DNA of 64,000 bases from Lineus longissimus. Its lineage: Eukaryota; Nemertea; Pilidiophora; Heteronemertea; Lineidae. Every line of letters begins with the position of its first letter. The first letter of the stretch is position 1. The position numbers and the translations under genes are program-made. The notes beneath the pieces were generated by a model, which was not told the origin of the DNA, did no database searches, and worked only from the letters and a program-made list of their open reading frames with translations. Below, piece by piece: positions 1 through 11,715 of the stretch. The DNA lies in assembly GCF_910592395.1 (NCBI RefSeq), contig NC_088308.1, positions 10,991,001-11,055,000 on the forward strand, read 5' to 3'.

Positions 1-369
1 GGTTATAGTTTATCGGGTCGACGGCTACGCGCACGTAGTCTCGATACCTGTGAGCAAGACTTGCGATCCAATGAAACTGTGACCCATCTTCGGAGTAAAG
101 TGCCCCGCAAACGAGCGATTTTTGTCGCTGCGACCTGCAACCGTTAATGCTGTGATTAGCGATTAAATATTGCTCGTCTGTGGGTAAAACTGGTAATCGC
201 TAGGTTTGATGTTGATCGCCCGTCACAGCGATCATAGATTCTTGTCACAGGCACATGCAATGACCACCGCAAACGAGCGATTTCTGTTGCATGTGATAAT
301 AATTGCCGGTCACAGCGCTAAAAATCGCTCCTTTACGGGGCGCTTGAGATTACTTGTTGTCATGTTACT
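1..369. other. Non-coding stretch with a small duplicated motif
   Basis: No gene is visible. The 16-mer CGCAAACGAGCGATTT occurs at 106-121 and again at 268-283 in the same orientation with loosely similar flanks. This suggests an old local duplication and nothing more. Confidence 0.4.
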
Positions 370-1140
370 CAGCCATTGAAGTGGTGTTTGCACGCCTTGC
401 CGCCACTGAGTCCGGAGCCAGTGAAATGGGGTTCACATGTCTTAGGCCGCAGAGTCGGGCAGACACCAATGAAAGGGTCTTTTCCTACCTTAAGGGCCAC
501 TAAGTCAGATTCCACGCCAGGGTGTTTGCTTGCCTTATCGCCACTGAGTCAGGAGCCGATTAAAAGGGAGTTCGCATGTCTAAGACCACCGGGTCAAGAG
601 CCAATGAAGAGTGTTTGCATGCCTGAAGCCCACTGAGGCATTAGCCAGGGAAGAGGTGTTTCGCATGCCTAAATGCCAATGGGGCTCATATGTCTAAGGC
701 AGCCGAGTCAGGCAGGAAACAATGCAAGGGTGTTTGGCAACCTACTGATAAGTCAGGAGCCAAGGCAGGGGTGTTTGCATGCCTAACGGCCGAGTCAGTA
801 GTCAAGGGAAAGGTGTTTGCATGCGTAAAGGCCGCCGAGTAAAGAGCCAATGAAGAGTGTTTACATGCCTGAAGCCCACTGAGGCAATAGCCAAGGCAGA
901 GGTGTTTGCATGCCTCAATACCATTGAGTCAGGAGTCCGTGAAATGGGGTTCACATGTCTGAGGCTGCCGAGTCGGGCAGTAAAACAACGCAAGGATGTT
1001 TGCCTACCTACCACTAAGTCAGGAACCAAGGCATGGGTATTTGCATGCCTAAAGGCCACTGAGTCAGTAGCCAAGGTAGAGGTGTTTGCATCCATAAAGC
1101 CCAACTAGTCGGGATCCAAGGCAGCGGTGTTTTTTTGCAT
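370..1140. repeat. Degenerate 45-50 bp tandem array
   Basis: About 16 imperfect units are built around GTGTTTGCATGCCTAAAGG and CACTGAGTCAGGAGCCAAGG. Successive TTGCAT anchors are spaced about 44, 45 and 50 bp near 906, 950, 1000, 1041 and 1086. Open frames on both strands here (376-636, 802-1104, 857-1108) only read through the repeat and are not called as genes. Unit divergence is high, so the array looks old. Confidence 0.85.
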
Positions 1141-3130
1141 GAATGAATATACTAACCCGAGCAAGACCAAAGCAAAGCACTCGATATTTAAATTATAATA
1201 AATTTGGAAAAATAAGTTACAGCATCAAAATCAACAAACCAATTAGAATGTTTTTCGATACAAACTGATAATGAACAAAAAAAAATATAGAGAGATGTGT
1301 GATGGGATTATTTCTAAAGCTACAAATATCTTGTAAGCTTACCTTTGCACACCAGTGTTTTAAATGAGACCCTTGGAGTTACAGTCAAGAGACCAGTGAT
1401 TGACTCGTCCGAACATTGGTGCAGAAATGGCTATGTATTTTTGTGTGTATTTTCTGTCGCTTTAGAAAGTCCGTGGCATTCGAGTTGGATTCGTCATTTC
1501 AAGATGACAGCGACGAAGGAGATGATGGGGAGAGAATGAAGCTGTCCTGATTCAGATGTTTAAAAAGGTCCTTGGTTAGAATGTCCGATGAACAAGCTAA
1601 AGGATTCAATTATACGCCTTAATATCTGAGCTATTGATGGTCATGCCCTCTGCAAAACCATACCATTATCCGTCAGAATACAGGCGGGGCACTTTTTCCA
1701 GGGGGACATGTTCTACTTCTACACCGTCTATAAAACAAATGAATTGAGGTTTGATAAAATGTTTATCAAATTGTCGGACTTGGGATCTTATTGGTGAGTG
1801 GATCCAGTGTACTAAACTGCTATGGTAAAAAGCGAATACTCATTTCAAAGGAGACCCTGTAAAGAAATAGAAGTATTCAATCATCAAAAGTCAATTTTAT
1901 CAACCACAGCTTAACTCCGAGTTTCGTATCAAAATAATTAGAACATGATTGTATTTACTCCACACACTGTAACTGAGAGCAGAACGTATATTTAAATTTA
2001 TTCTAGTTGCACCGATCGAAGACCGCTTTCATCTATTACTCCGTAAGTGACAAAAAAGCCGAGCCGAATCCTGACATCATGGCCATCGGACAACTTGGTG
2101 TCGCCAACCCATTGTCTATCCAAATTGAACTTGTCGAATGGCATTGGACCATGGGGCATTTTAGAAACGATCTTAGGTCGGTTGAACTAGAGTACGGGTT
2201 CACATTGCGTACATGGGAGAATGGCCTCGAAGAAAAATTACCACTCGAGCAACAGATGGCTTACGCCACAGAGTACTGCAACCGTTGATTATTGCCATAC
2301 TGCGATATGGTTCAATGACTGGTGATCCCAATCAGTGGAATATGGTTCAAAGGACGGGTCATCAGGGGAATATGATACATATGAATATGATAATTATTTT
2401 TGTTAAGTGGCTAAAACGAAATATCTGTATGGGCACGATCCATATATACGGCCTAGGAAAGTACATGTAGAATAATTTCCATCAGCATGGGGATATCTGG
2501 ATGGGTTATGACTTTTGAACACGACAAGTCCAACAGTCGTTGTAGTATACTAGCATAATACACGTGGCGCGGGTTGTTTTAGGGTGTGGGCTTACTGTGG
2601 GGTCGGGGCAATTTGGGTGAAATGAAATGATATGTCCATGATGTCTGGGGGTTGTGATGTTGTCTCGACTTATTTTGACGAACTATTTCGCGAATGGTGA
2701 AGAGGCAATGGCGTGTTACGAACTTAGTACAATAAATGCCGCGAGCATAGTGGGTGGCAGCACCAGGCGGAGGAAGTAGTTCGCCTAGGGTTTTTTCGAC
2801 ACCCTCCGCACGGACTCCACTCGTTCCGGAACACTCACTTACTTATTAATCTGCAGTGGTTAGCCTGTTTTTATTGCACTAAAGAAATGTTAATCGGGAT
2901 TTTATATTATATTTTATATTTGCCCCAGGTATTCATATAGGAAGCTGTGCGCTACTTTGCGCCCAGTGCTTGGGTCGGGTGAGGCGGTTTTGTTATTATG
3001 TGACGTGTATCACGTGATGAATTCTCATACGGTACTTGGAAAAATTAAGAGCGATTAACAACGTAAGGTAAAAGAGTACGACCAAAATAAAGGGGGGGGG
3101 GGAAATTGCGGAAATGGATGAATGCTTTAA
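1141..3130. other. Gene-poor stretch with one dispersed-repeat fragment
   Basis: No supported gene. Positions about 2040-2115 match 55664-55735 at roughly 80 percent (shared phrases GACATCATG and CATC.GACAAC.TGGTGTC.CCAA), so the 93-codon frame at 2007-2288 overlaps a dispersed repeat. The last few hundred bases lie just beyond the integrase stop of the minus-strand BEL fragment and could hold its untranslated region and LTR. A GGGGCCACTATG block in minus-strand sense near 3133-3145 is a plausible border, but no second LTR copy was found. Confidence 0.35.
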
Positions 3131-3157
3131 ACATAGTGGCCCCAATACTTTCCCGGC

Positions 3158-5082
3158 TTATTTTTGTATAATCCCACACTTTTGATTTAATAGATGGCCA
3201 TTCTTTGTCCTAATGTTGGCAGTAATCAAAAACTCAACAACAGCTAAGTCCCACATCAAGCGTTTTTTCATTTCCGCGTGAACAAGTACAACATCGCCAG
3301 GTTTGATAGTGTTTGTCAGTTTACCAGTTCTGACACGATCATGTCGCTCCCTGATGGCAGTGAGATATTCATGTTCCCACTTAATCCAAAATGTTCGCTG
3401 AATTTCTCCCAGAATTGTGGAGCGTTTGGTAAGTGTCGCTCTGGTTTCGTAAGTAGGGTCCATGATTTCATCAGAGTCTGGGATAACATGTGGGAGAGTG
3501 TTCAACAATCGACCATGCAGCAGATGAGCGGGGGTTAAAGCTAGTGCGTCCTTATCATCACCGTAAACATACGTAAGAGGACGGTTATTCAACACACATT
3601 CTATTTCACACAGAAAAGTATTCATCTCGCCAAGGGTCACAAACGCGCGTCCAAGCACCTTTTTCAGCGTTGTTTTGACGAGACCGACCAGACGTTCGTA
3701 AAACCCACCCCACCAGGGGGCACGTTTCGGAATGAATGTCCAGTCAACATTGTTGTTTGCCATGTAGGTTTGCACAGTCGCGTTTTCTATGATATCTTTA
3801 ACGTTTTGAACGCGAGAAATGAATGTTGTAGCGTTATCACTAACTACCGAGCGGGGAAGCGAACGTCTCGCAGCGAAACGACGGAAAGCGCGCAGAAAGG
3901 ACTTAGTGCTCATATATGTGACAAATTCTAGACGAATGGCCCTCGTGTTGGCGCAGGTGAATAAACAAATGTAACATTTGCGTTGACCATTTTTGGTTTT
4001 CACGATCATTTCACCAGTGAAGTCCACTCCAGTTATTTGGAATGGATGTGCGTTTTGCAAACGCCATGTCGGTAATGGCGCGCGTATTGGTTGAGCATAT
4101 GGTAAACCACAAATCAATGTACAAAGCCAACAGTTCCAGATGACGGACTTGGCGGTTACGCGTATTCTAGTATAATCCAGTATGTTTGTCTCAACAATGT
4201 AACGGTGGCCTGCAGGCCCGAATGCAATGTTTTATCATGCGCATCATCGATCACCAGCTTTGTGAAAGTATGCGTATGCGGCAGCAAGATTGGAAACTTC
4301 GCATTCTCACTGAGTGGTGCGTTATGTAACCTACCGCCACAACGAATATAACCCTGGTTATGAAGAAATAACTTGAGTTGTCGGACAAGTGGAGGCGATA
4401 CATGCTTCTGTTCAATTCGCATTTTCTGTATTTCGCGCTGGTAGGTGGTTTGCTGGACAAACTGAATCCATTTATTATTTGCGCGTTGAATTTCTTTGGC
4501 ATTGAGAGTGGCATCATGATTTCGTTGGTCGGGTGCTTTCTTTAGATTGTCAACGAACCTGAGGACCCATGCGGAAATGCGATTTAGTCTGCGCAATGTC
4601 GCGTAACGGGTGATGTCAATAGTTTGTCCGATACCAAGCTGGTCATCGGGCTTTGCGGTGTTGACGAGATTTACCGGTTCAGGAGACTGTCCGATACCAA
4701 CCTGGTCATCGGACTCTGCGGTGTCATTAGACAATAATAGATCGGTGTTGCAAGCTATTTGCTGCGGGAAAGAACCTGTTCTGAGCCACTCTGGCCCATG
4801 CCACCACACTTGGTTTTCAAGGAATTGCTGAGTTGTGATTCCTCGGCTAATCATGTCTGCCGGATTATCAGCAGTAGGGCAGTACAGGAAATGGTTAATG
4901 TCATAACTATTGATCTCTGTTACACGGTTTCGAACAAAGATCGGCAGTGTTTTGGTACTTTTTAACCAATGCAGTACTATCTGGCTATCAGACCAGAGGG
5001 TGGATGACGTAATTTTCAACTGTATTTGACTGCGCACGTATTTTAGCAATCGCGCGGCTAATAGGGCGGCCATCAGTTCCAA
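3158..5082 (-). pseudogene. BEL/Pao pol fragment: RNase H to integrase, frameshifted
   Basis: Two minus-strand frames (5082-4156 and 4117-3158) form one broken pol 3' half. The first starts inside the RNase H region (PRLELMAALLAARL just at its start, then TLWSDSQIVLHWL and ADNPADMISRG) and runs to the start of the integrase zinc-binding domain. The second holds the integrase core with DDE-type residues in GVDFTGEM, VVSDNATTF and WWGGFYERLVG, followed by NNRPLTYV and the C-terminal DUF5641-like tail. A frameshift near 4170 falls within the zinc-binding domain (CWLC is in the other frame), and another near 5108 cuts the RNase H N-terminal side. Protease and reverse transcriptase are missing. 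The family is clear; activity is not expected. Confidence 0.85.
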
Positions 5083-5129
5083 GCGTGGAAGTGTGAGTTG
5101 TTTCGTCGCCAGGATCTACTCTCGATTTT

Positions 5130-6590
5130 GTGATGGATAAGTTAAAGCAAAAAGTGCAGAGCCGTCGCGCTCAACTAGACAAACAAATTGCCAAAGAAAG
5201 GGTAATTTGTGACAAACCGGAACTTTCAGATACAGAGGCAGACTTGTTAGAGGCGACAATCGAAATTGTGACCACTAAACTCGAAGTGATTGAAGGAATA
5301 CACGAGAAGATATTGGACAAACTGCTCGGCACCGAGGACTATGGTACTGTATTCGAAGAGTCTGATGATTATGTGATTCGAATAAACGAGGACATTAAGT
5401 GTTTCAAAGGCTCTCTTGAACGAAACCGACCACAGACGAACGTGGATACTTCACTGAGTGTTGCCTCCGGCGCAGCCGTAAGTACAACATCATTTACGTC
5501 GCATAAACCAAAAACTGTCAATTTGCCGAAATTACAACTGATCACGTTCGAAGGGGACATTCTACGATGGCAAAGCTTCATAGATTCGTTTGAAGCTGCC
5601 ATTGACAAGAATTCAGCATTGGAGAATATCCAGAAGTTCCAATATCTCCGTGCCCAGCTGAAGGGTGAGGCGGCTCTCGTTATCGAGGGGCTTCCCCTGA
5701 CTAGTGACAATTACACCAACGCCATGGAGATTTTGAAGGAAAGGTATGGACAACAGCACAAGTTACGCAACGCCTACATGAAAGCCTTATGGTCTCTGCC
5801 GTCACCAACGGAGACCATTTCATCTCTACAGACCTTCCACGACAATGTCGAGACCTACGTACGGGGACTGCAGGCCATCGGACGCCCAGAATCAACATAC
5901 GGGGAACTCCTGATTCCCATCATCACCGAGAAACTACCCGAGGAACTTCTGAGGAATATTTCTAGGGATCACGGTTCAGACAACTGGACACTGAAGGAGT
6001 TACGTGAAGCAATTCGTAAGGAGATATCGGCCATGCGAGCAGGAAAGCGAGGGGATATAAGTTGTGTTAGTCAATCTAATTCAAGTGTGCATGATTACTC
6101 TGATTTCAGCGCCCCCAGAACCGCATCCGCCCAAGCACTTCTCACCAACGCAAGTGACGCGAAATCGCAACCTCGAAGGCCCTGTGTGTTTTGCAAGGGA
6201 AATCACCGCGCGCTTGATTGCGAAAGGGTTAAAGACCATAATACACGCTTGGATATCGTTAAGAAAGAGCGCTTGTGTTGGAATTGTTTCAGTAGCAAAC
6301 ACATATCCCGCCATTGTGAGTCGCATTTTAAATGCCGCATGTGTTCCGGAAAGCATCACACTACGCTTCACCACGCTACCCTTTTCGCTAATCCGCCGAC
6401 TCCATCAAAATTCGCTGATAAGCCAGCCACTAACGCGAAACCCGCCAACCAAGTCCATACAAACACCGTGGCAACACCAGATGGTGCACAGACCCTGAAC
6501 TCAATCCTCCTAAAAACCGCATGTGCGAACATAAAATCCAATCTATCCTGGTCACGGCACCAGTGTGCGCCTTGGTGGCACAAAGAGTAG
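5130..6590 (+). CDS. BEL/Pao gag-like protein (DUF1759 plus zinc knuckles), truncated
   Basis: A 486-residue frame with the layout of the N-terminal part of BEL/Pao polyproteins, which assembles the retrotransposon particle and binds its RNA. Residues 1-100 are charged and helical. Residues about 131-300 form the DUF1759 domain (LPKLQLITFEGDILRWQSF, then LKGEAALVIEGLPL). Cysteine-histidine knuckles follow: C352-C355-H359-C364, C383-C386-H391-C396, and C402-C405 with HH at 409-410. The aspartic protease that normally follows is absent, and the frame ends about 75 residues after the knuckles with no further similarity recognised. The start ATG lies immediately beside the opposite-strand RNase H fragment, so no promoter or LTR precedes it. 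Probably non-autonomous. Confidence 0.8.
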   Translation: MMDKLKQKVQSRRAQLDKQIAKERVICDKPELSDTEADLLEATIEIVTTKLEVIEGIHEKILDKLLGTEDYGTVFEESDDYVIRINEDIKCFKGSLERNRPQTNVDTSLSVASGAAVSTTSFTSHKPKTVNLPKLQLITFEGDILRWQSFIDSFEAAIDKNSALENIQKFQYLRAQLKGEAALVIEGLPLTSDNYTNAMEILKERYGQQHKLRNAYMKALWSLPSPTETISSLQTFHDNVETYVRGLQAIGRPESTYGELLIPIITEKLPEELLRNISRDHGSDNWTLKELREAIRKEISAMRAGKRGDISCVSQSNSSVHDYSDFSAPRTASAQALLTNASDAKSQPRRPCVFCKGNHRALDCERVKDHNTRLDIVKKERLCWNCFSSKHISRHCESHFKCRMCSGKHHTTLHHATLFANPPTPSKFADKPATNAKPANQVHTNTVATPDGAQTLNSILLKTACANIKSNLSWSRHQCAPWWHKE

Positions 6591-7069
6591 GATCTTATGG
6601 AAAGATAATGAATAAGCTCATGCAAGGAATGAAGTGAACGCCATGGTTCCAAAAATGTGACTAACTATAATTCATAAAACAAGACAAAAGGTTACAATAA
6701 TATTACAAACAATTAACATGATTGGTCAATATTAAAGAGGGTGTGATCGTATAGTGATAAAGATTAAGGAAGCTGTCAATCATGACATGAGTGGGGGATT
6801 AATACATTATACAAGACAAGTGATGGGCACCAGTTACCAAAGCACTTTAAGAAAAACAAATACGTTTTTCCTGTTTAAAATCACACTGATGACGAAGTTA
6901 TATTGCTCTATTGCCCAAATCTGAAGTATCAAAATGAATCACAAACTAGAACTAGCTCTATTTAGCTATAGTTGCGTGAAACATTCGGGTGAGCGACATT
7001 CTGCACCCTAGCGGCCAATAATTAAACTACTTTCAGCCGTCTGCTCCAATCGTCACCGAACAAAGACAC
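6591..7069. other. No feature seen
   Basis: AT-rich sequence without a convincing frame, inverted repeat or tandem repeat. The end of the gag-bearing fragment lies somewhere near its left edge, but no LTR border could be fixed. Confidence 0.4.
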
Positions 7070-7445
7070 ATCCATATACTTGCTAGGAGTATCTACCATA
7101 AAATTTTTACCAAAAGCTAATCAGTAATAAGCGAGATATGGCACTATTCAAATTTTTTCTTTTTGGCCCCCTGGTGGCCAAGTTAAGCATCAGACCGGAC
7201 CGAAAATCAGTTTCACAGGTCATCTGACCTAGGGGGTCATGTGTACCAAGTTTAAAGTTCATAGCTTTAGTGGTTAAGAAACGTGCCATATTTACACACA
7301 AACGGCCAATTCACACCATTTGACCTCTGTGACCTTGAAAAGTACGCTACATCGACCTGATTTTTTGTCAACATGTAGAGCTACGTAACAGGTGTCTACA
7401 TACCAAATTTAAAGACTATAGGACGAATAAAGACAAAACGTGCCA
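7070..7445 (-). repeat. Diverged fragment of the AGCTCACC repeat superfamily
   Basis: Minus-strand reading resembles the 1.1-kb repeats at 51.9, 54.3 and 56.7 kb: a CTTGCTAGGAGTATCTACCAT block, GCCCCCTGGTGGCCAAG, GTGTACCAAGTTTAAAGTTC, then AAGAAACGTGCC. It is alignable but strongly diverged. It also shares the same blocks in the same orientation with 9805-10160. A TGACCT-CTG-TGACCT pair lies at 7321-7335. Confidence 0.65.
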
Positions 7446-8368
7446 ATACCCAACGTACTCTCTACTATACCACAGTAGAGCATTTCACTGTTGTCGATAT
7501 CGCATCAAACAGTGAACATTCTACTGTGTGTTTGCTTTTGCGCACATTCTCTGCGCAACGAAGAATACCATTGAATTTTGAATATTATATAAGTATTGCA
7601 TGTCAAGCCATAGAATAGTCAAAATTATTTGTCAGGTCAGAAATTATTTCACGAGGCTTTAAACCAAACCTTGAAGAAATCGGCCCAGCAGGTTTTGCAC
7701 AGCGACCCAAACCACTGTCAAAGTGATTTTTAATCGGCGGATACGCAAATCATGTATGGAGCCAAGACGTTTACATTATGTACTGTAGACAGTGTGTGTT
7801 TACATTAGCAGACGATGTTTGTTTGAAGCGAGTCCAGGCCCAACTTGAATGCCTTGTACTTTCTGTTCGTGGATGTAACAGTCCCACCCAATGCAACCTA
7901 CCTACTTTGTGGGTGTAATTCAAGACCCTGACAGTATCACTGTGCAATTTCCTGGCTTAAAACGCCGTAAATATGCTGTTTTTTATCGCCGATTTCGTCG
8001 AAATCTTAATGGCCGCCATTTGCAATATCGCGTCATCGATGACGTCAGCCGTGGAATAATGCCGTGGAATAGTCAAAATTATCGCATGGCACGTGGTCGT
8101 GAATGAACCGACGTGATTGGCTCACATACTAATGAGGTATGATAATCTGGAATACTGTTGAATGACCACGAGTTTTTAATTTGTACTATATATATAGTTT
8201 TTGACTGTCGCCGAATAGATGATAAATCAATGAATCAATTTGAATTTGAAATTTTGACTCTTTTATTTCATTTTAGCAGTGAGGATGGGCGGCTACAGGC
8301 GGTATCATTTCCAACAACATGTCACAATAAGATACCTTTTTCCCCTATGTGCCAGGAGTAAGAGGGGT
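7446..8368. other. Unassigned stretch with a CRE/CCAAT/YY1-like block
   Basis: No gene recognised; the 71-codon frame at 7891-8106 has no family features. Around 8005-8125 are a GGCCGCCATTT match (YY1-like), TGACGTCA (CRE-like) and GATTGGCTC (inverted CCAAT). The phrase GAATAGTCAAAATTAT occurs near 7614 and near 8070. The motif grouping is suggestive of a promoter, but no transcript can be linked to it. Confidence 0.3.
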
Positions 8369-9650
8369 TGGGGTGGTTAGGTCCTCTCATTCCCAGCTGC
8401 CAGTCACAGTCTGGTAACTTTTTGTCTCAAGTATGAATTTTGGCAATGATCATGGGTCGGGGTCCTATCATTCCCAGCCACGAGTCACAATCTGGTAACT
8501 TTTTGTCTCACGTATGAAGTTTGGCAGTGATCATGGGTCGGGGTCCTATCATTCGCAGCCACGAGACACAATCTGGGAACTTTTTGTCTCACATATAAAG
8601 TTTGGCAGTGATCATGGGTCGGGGTCCTATCATTCACAGCCGCGAGTCACAATCTGGTAACTTTTTGTCTCACGTATGAAGTTTGGCAGTGATCAGGGGT
8701 CGGGGTCCCATCATTCCCAGCCGTAAGTCACAATCAGGTAAATTTTTGTCTCACATATAAAGTTTGGCAGTGATCAGGGGTCGGGGTCCTATCATTTCCA
8801 GCCACGAGTCACAATCTGGTAACTTTTTGTCTCACGTATGAAGTTTGGCAGTGGTCATGGGTCGGGGTCCCATCATTCCCAGCCGTAAGTCACAATCAGG
8901 TAACTTTTTGTCTCACATATAAAGTTTGGCGGTGATCAGGGGTCGGGGTCCTATCATTCCCAGCCACGAGTCACAATCTGGTAACTTTTTGTCTCACGTA
9001 TGAAGTTTGGCAGTGATCATGGGTCGGGGTCCTATCATTCACAGCCACGAGTCACAATCTGGTAACTTTTTGTCTCACGTATGAAGTTTGGCAGTGATCA
9101 TGGGTCGGGGTCCTATCATTCCCAGCTGCGAGTCACAATCTGGTAACTTTTTGTCTCACGTATGAAGTTTGGCAGTGATCATGGGTCGGGGTCCTATCAT
9201 TCCCAGCCACGAGTCACAATCTGGTAACTTTTTGTCTCACGTATGAAGTTTGGCAGTGGTCATGGGTCGGGGTCCCATCATTCCCAGCCGTAAGTCACAA
9301 TCAGGTAACTTCTTGTCTCACATATAAAGTTTGGCAGTGATCAGGGGTCGGGGTCCTATCATTCCCAGCCACGAGTCACAATCTGGTAACTTTTTGTCTC
9401 ACGTATGAAGTTTGGCAGTGATCATGGGTCGGGGTCCTATCATTCACAGCCACGAGTCACAATCTGGTAACTTTTAGTCTCACATATAAAGTTTGGCAGT
9501 GGTCATGGGTCGGGGTCCCATCATTCCAAGCCGTAAGTCACAATCAGGAATTTTTTTGTCTCACATATAAAGTTTGGCAGTGATCAGGGGTCGGGGTCCT
9601 ATCATTCACAGCCACGAGTCACAATCTGGTAACTTTTTGTCTCACGTATG
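8369..9650. repeat. 81-bp satellite array, about 16 units
   Basis: The anchor GGGTCGGGGTCC recurs exactly every 81 bp (8454, 8535, 8616 and onward). Units carry TCATTCCCAGCCACGAGTCA, then ATCTGGTAACTTTTTGTCTC and AAGTTTGGCAGTGATCATG. Two variants are interspersed: type A (CCACGAG, CACGTATGAAG) and type B (CCCATCATT, CCGTAAGTCACAATCAGG, followed by CACATATAAAG). B units begin near 8706, 8868, 9273 and 9516, spacings of 162, 405 and 243 bp, all multiples of 81. This pattern points to expansion by blocks of units. Divergence between units of one type is only a few bases. Confidence 0.95.
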
Positions 9651-9804
9651 GGCCCACTCATTGTTAATTCAAGAAGCGGATAATAGACGGCGAAAGCATC
9701 TGGCCAACTGTGAACTGTCTACTGTGTAAGTGGAAAATGGAGACAGTGAAGAGTTCACTGTTTTGTGCGGAGCATGCTCTGCAATACCGGTGAAATTTTA
9801 GAGT

Positions 9805-10160
9805 TTGACCTCTGTGACCTTGACAAGTAGATCAAATCAAAAACCCGTACGATATGTGATGTATCCTTGCTAGGGGTACCCACCATAAAATTTTTAGCAA
9901 AAACAAATCAGTTATAAACGAGTTATCGCATTTTTTAAGTTTTTGGTTTTAGCCCCCTGGTGGCCAGGTGAAGAATCAGACCGGTCCGAAATTGGCTGTC
10001 AGAGGTCATGTGACCTAGGTCATAATGTGTACAAAGTTGCAAGTTCATAGCACAAGCGGTTAAGAAACGTGCCACACAGGATACGGACGACGACGGACGA
10101 CGACGACGACGGATACAGGGCTATCGTATAGACTCCCCTAACGGTGAGCCAAAAAAGGGT
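9805..10160 (-). repeat. Diverged AGCTCACC-superfamily fragment
   Basis: Minus-strand sense shows GGTTAAGAAACGTGCC (in reverse), GCCCCCTGGTGGCCAGG, TTGCTAGGGGTACCCACCAT, a CGACGACGG microsatellite at about 10083-10115, and TGACCT-CTG-TGACCT at 9806-9820. The order of blocks matches the first module of the 1.1-kb repeats at 51-58 kb. Confidence 0.65.
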
Positions 10161-11499
10161 GACATAGACGGGGGAATGTACACCACCGGATACAGTCTGT
10201 GCTTATCAGGCATTTGTCAGATGATATCCTGAACAAGGCATCTATGGAAGCAAATTCAGAAAGAGACTTAACCTTCGAAGGTCACACTTATTATTCAGTG
10301 AAAAGTCAGTCCTGTGGGCTGTTTTCCAATTCAAAATAAAAGTGTAACCTCTTTAAATTAGTCTCACAGACTGAACCATAACACTCAACAGCCAACCGTG
10401 CCCACATGATGTGAGCCGAGAGCTGGGCTTAAAGATGAGCGAGTGGTGTGCTACATTTTGAAAATTGTCTATCGTCTATGACATGTGACAAAACAGGATC
10501 CAGTGGACTTAATGATGAGGTACTATCAAATAGGGTGTCCATCAAATGAATCATGAGGGCCTGTTGAGTTATACTCAACAGTATAATAGTGTCATACCAC
10601 AAACCATGTCCCTTGGTTGATGATGTCAGGAGTTAAAAATAGATTGGGGCACACAACGGGTTAGTACCTAAAAAAGCCAACTCACCCCAGTTATTTCAGT
10701 GTCTTCCGACCATATGATCTTGTAACACTAAAAGTGATAATCTTCTAAACGGAAATCCACAGGCAATCACGACTGTAAGGCTACCATAAAACACCAGAAT
10801 TTCCCCCAGATTCCAAAGGCCCTCCAAGAACAGAGAAGAAGAAGCCTCATTGGAATCTCACAGGAAATCCCTTGATGACGACGTTACAGCAGGAAATCCC
10901 ATTGCATCTAAAAATAGATTGGAGCACTCACACATATGAAATGCCTCCAAAAACATCCATTCACTACACATATTTCAGCTTTTTTGTGCAAAGAACCCAG
11001 ATTGATACTAATCCATTACATATGTACCGACATTGGTACAGTACATGATCCCAGAGTCTCAAAGGAGCGCGCAGAAGAAACGGTCTTCTCTCTTATAATA
11101 TAGATGAAGTCGCTATTTTTCTATCATGTGATAAACGGGTCAGCGGGCAACCACACTCTCCAACACAAGATCTCCGGCAAATCCTCTGCCACTAGCTTCG
11201 ATGTTAGAAAGTCACCGTACATTATACATTACGTTGGAGCACACTCGGCAATAATGGCGGCCAATTCTAGCAGGGGTGTAAATGTAGGTTTATTTCGGGG
11301 CGGGAAATTCAAATCGGGAAAAAAACGTGGTCAAACGACATTTTGCTCACTACCGCCAACTGGTGATATAAATCGAAACTAATCTATTTGATATCAAAAC
11401 TTCTATATCATGCGGACCTCTTCAACTTTATTTCAGGCTTTTATCTGCTGGAATAAAGCGGCGAAAAAATGTTTTGTACTTTACACGTTTTCCCCTGGT
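10161..11499. other. No gene; weak internal duplication
   Basis: No supported gene. AAAAATAGATTGG.GCAC occurs near 10637 and 10911 within loosely similar 275-bp segments, suggesting an old repeat. A related TTGGAGTCTATTTTTAGCAATC lies inverted near 22131. The 92-codon frame at 11104-11382 shows no domain. Confidence 0.3.
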
Positions 11500-11715
11500 G
11501 GGCTGAATTTGAGTCGAATCGTGCTGAATTTTTTGAAAACTGCTAAGGTCGTCTAGTTTTACCACCCAGCAAAATTTAAAGTGCCTAGGTCCTACGGTTA
11601 CAAAATGCCCAACTTTGTCTACAGATGGATGGATGGAAGGATGGAAGGACAGGCACCAATCAAATAGCTATAGGACTAGCTCCGCTGACTTTGTCAGCTG
11701 AGCTAAAAATGTACC
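11500..11715 (-). repeat. Fragment of a hairpin-ended dispersed repeat
   Basis: In minus-strand sense it starts TTTTTAGCTCAGCTGACAAAG followed by its pairing arm TCAGCGGAGCT, then a CCATCC-rich microsatellite and GTAGGACCTAGGCAC. The start is analogous to the AGCTCACCTC hairpin that opens the repeats at 51-58 kb, so it probably belongs to a related family. Confidence 0.45.

Larger units (their letters stand above)
3131..6590. mobile_element. Composite, rearranged BEL/Pao retrotransposon locus
   Basis: Two halves of BEL/Pao coding capacity lie head to head. RNase H, zinc-finger and integrase read on the minus strand (about 5115 down to 3158), and gag reads on the plus strand from 5130. In an intact element both lie on one strand with protease and reverse transcriptase between them; those two domains are absent. 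The switch falls within 5083-5130 with essentially no spacer. No LTR pair is visible. It could be an inversion with deletion, two different insertions, or an assembly join. Confidence 0.75.

Noticed and set aside
376-1108. Open frames on both strands with repeated ACLK and MP.. phrases
   Set aside because: They translate the 45-50 bp tandem array; the apparent protein repeats follow from the DNA period.
8369-9650. Regular repeats resembling a CRISPR array
   Set aside because: The 81-bp units are contiguous without unique spacers and the genome is eukaryotic.
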